A stretch of DNA of 62,500 nucleotides from Tubiluchus corallicola. Lineage: Eukaryota > Priapulida > Priapulimorpha > Priapulimorphida > Tubiluchidae. This document shows positions 60,736 through 62,500 of the stretch, piece after piece. The notes under the pieces were generated by a model. The model was not told the origin of the DNA. It was given only the letters and a program-made list of their open reading frames with translations, and ran no database searches. The DNA lies in assembly GCA_030141605.1 (NCBI GenBank), contig JAQGDQ010000093.1:529815-592314 (forward strand), read 5' to 3'. A program made the position numbers and the translations under genes. The stretch's first letter is position 1; each line of letters opens with the position of its first letter.

Positions 60736-61345
60736 TTAAAGGACAAGAAAAGAGATAGCTGAAGTAGGCTTCAGGAAAATCGCCTTAAAAATTATATTAT
60801 TTTCTAGCAATTTTGTGCATATCTCGTACTCGCGTTGAAAGGAAATTTTATTTGTTTTCATTTTAAAGACGTCATACAGGCACAACGTAGATCAGGGGAA
60901 GAAAAGCAATGTTAAATTATATCCCAAAAAACTTTCCATGCAAATGTACATTACTTAGTATTTCACTTACCTGCTTAACTAGAAAGTAAATTATTAATTA
61001 TTTAAAATGTTTTCACCGATTGGTAAAATGTCGCTGAATCACCTCCAGGGTGCACCACTCACTAACCAAACACATGTTTTTAATCTTACTGACAAGATAC
61101 TGATTTCAGACAATATCATTTGAAATTTTACTTAATTAGCAAAATGTTTGCTACGAATGCTCTGAATATTTTTTCAAACGTTGCTCAAAGTTATCTAAAC
61201 TTGTTTCAAACGACCTACCATTAAAATGGCTGCGTCTAATGGTCGTCGCGGCAGTTTAAACTTAGAGGTTTTATACAGCGTTAGTGCCGACGCAAACTCT
61301 GTATGCAAATGGCAGTACGTGAATGATATAAAACAGCAAGACACG
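60736..61345 (+). mobile_element. Family C element
   Basis: Starts TTAAAGGACAAGAAAAGAG. The palindrome is AGACGTCA here (one change). It runs through the AAAATGGCTGCGTCTAA block to about 61345. Confidence 0.72.
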
Positions 61346-61861
61346 TCACACTAGTCACGTGACACTAGTTACAAAATGGCCGCCAGCTTTGCGAAATTTT
61401 AATAAAAAAGATCGTTGAAATTGCGTTTTTCTCTCTAAGAGGTAATAAAGACGTGAATGGGGAATTAGGATGCGGCAATTAACGTAAAACTCGTTAACTC
61501 CTTCATCCCGGATTTTTGCAATGAAGAAGCTGGACTTAATGAATAATTATCCCACGTTAATTGCCCATCAAGACACTCGACTTCATTATCTCATAATGGC
61601 CGGTACATTATAAAAAGAGGCGACAGAAATTCGCCCATTCCTATAGCTGATGTTGGATCTCCGCTGGTTGATCGATTTCTGATTTTTTGCTCAATTTGTT
61701 AAACTGTTTCTCATTGTTGTGAAAATAGCTAATTTTTCGGAAATTTTCGCGGAAGTTTATCGGTTTTTTAATGGGTTCATAATCACTTACTGTTGAAATA
61801 CTGAATCAAACAACCGAACATTAAATTGAAAATAAAAATGGAATTTCTGTCTACTAAGGAG

Positions 61862-61957
61862 AAAATTGTTGCATTCTGTATAAAGAAAATTGTTGCATGC
61901 TATATAAGGAAAAGTGTTGCATGCTGTATAAGGAAAATTGTTGCATGTTGTATAATT
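61862..61957 (+). repeat. 24-bp tandem repeat, four units
   Basis: Units of GAAAATTGTTGCATGCTGTA plus TAAG, each with one to three changes. Confidence 0.85.
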
Positions 61958-62105
61958 TCTAATTTATTAGGTGAGAACGTATTTTTGTAAATATTTTAGA
62001 ACGTTTAATTTTTTAGCAAAAGGGGGAACGTAATTATTGGGCGACTGAAAACCCTGGTGTTTTAAAGCTCAGTTCAGCATTTCGCGAGGTGTAAATATGT
62101 GATTG

Positions 62106-62500
62106 TTAAAGGAAAATCGGATGATTTGTTAAATGAAAGCTTAGATTAAATAATATTTACCTCGGATACTCAAATTTCGTTGAACTTTCAAAGCTACGCG
62201 CGGCTCAGTGAATTTACTAAGATTGGCAACGGCACTTTTTTATCACGTGCGCGTCGCCGAAAAATAGAAGGCGGTACCGCGATAAGCATGATCATGAACT
62301 GCTGTGTTAGTTTCTGACGTCACATGATGTAGAGCCCATTTTTTGTGAAATCATGCGTTTAAACAGTACTGTAACACTTGTGCAAATGTGCTTGATGCGC
62401 AAGGGAAGACGGCTGCCATTGCACAAACTGTGGTTAGTTTCTGACGTGAGCAATAGCTGTCTTCGGTTGCCGTCAACTAACTTTCTAAGCTAATTATCCA
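62106..62500 (+). mobile_element. Family B TTAA element, running off the window
   Basis: Begins TTAAAGGAAAATCGGATG and matches 48700-49062 on the opposite strand. An internal GTTAGTTTCTGACGT block appears twice (near 62310 and 62432). The other end lies beyond the window. Confidence 0.75.

Overview
The window looks like intergenic and intronic DNA from an AT-rich animal genome, probably an invertebrate. It contains no bacterial-style gene packing. It does contain spliceosomal splice-site motifs, long simple-sequence tracts and the 3' ends of many dead non-LTR retrotransposons. The species cannot be identified from the sequence alone.

Only one convincing protein-coding gene is present: a complete SLC26/SulP-family anion transporter, read from the ATG at 44613 to 46805 on the + strand. 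Its coding region is one uninterrupted exon. A good 3' splice site lies 239 bases upstream of the ATG and a poly(A) signal lies at 46883. The stretch from about 42.7 to 47.2 kb is the only part nearly free of repeats. Two short stretches flanked by good splice sites (24594-24650 and 42861-42911) may be isolated exons. One 108-codon reading frame (35448-35774) is unassigned.

The rest is mostly transposon debris. (1) A family of TTAA-flanked non-autonomous DNA elements (family A, about 620 bp, 16 copies or pieces) is spread over the first 52 kb. Two other families, B (48.6 and 62.1 kb) and C (7 copies), share TTAA-AGG type ends. (2) Two hAT-like MITE families have target duplications: the CAGTGGCGGCTC family (13.5, 28.1, 39.7, 47.3 kb) and a 406-bp element at 54.9 kb with a perfect 8-bp duplication. 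(3) A 390-bp terminal-inverted-repeat element occurs at 10.6 and 29.2 kb. (4) The 3' ends of seven non-LTR retrotransposons are recognisable from the eroded C-terminal zinc-finger or tail part of the reverse-transcriptase protein (6.2, 11.6, 12.9, 20.5, 21.9, 32.7, 42.2 kb). (5) Palindromic repeats at 24.8, 31.7, 34.1, 36.1, 40.8 and 58.8 kb carry hammerhead-ribozyme-like cores, as described for Penelope-like retroelements.

Simple repeats are abundant: (GA)n/(CT)n tracts, (CAGA)n, (ATC)n, (TTG)n, (GAT)n and (CGTAA)n. There are also minisatellites with periods of 46 bp (3.65 kb), 117 bp (14.3 kb), 108 bp (20.6 kb) and 24 bp (61.9 kb). Most long open frames in the window are translations of these tracts.

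No CRISPR array, operon, rRNA or intact tRNA was seen. The most notable signals are the ribozyme-like fold-back repeats, a rearranged family-A junction shared by two loci, and the single-exon SLC26 gene.
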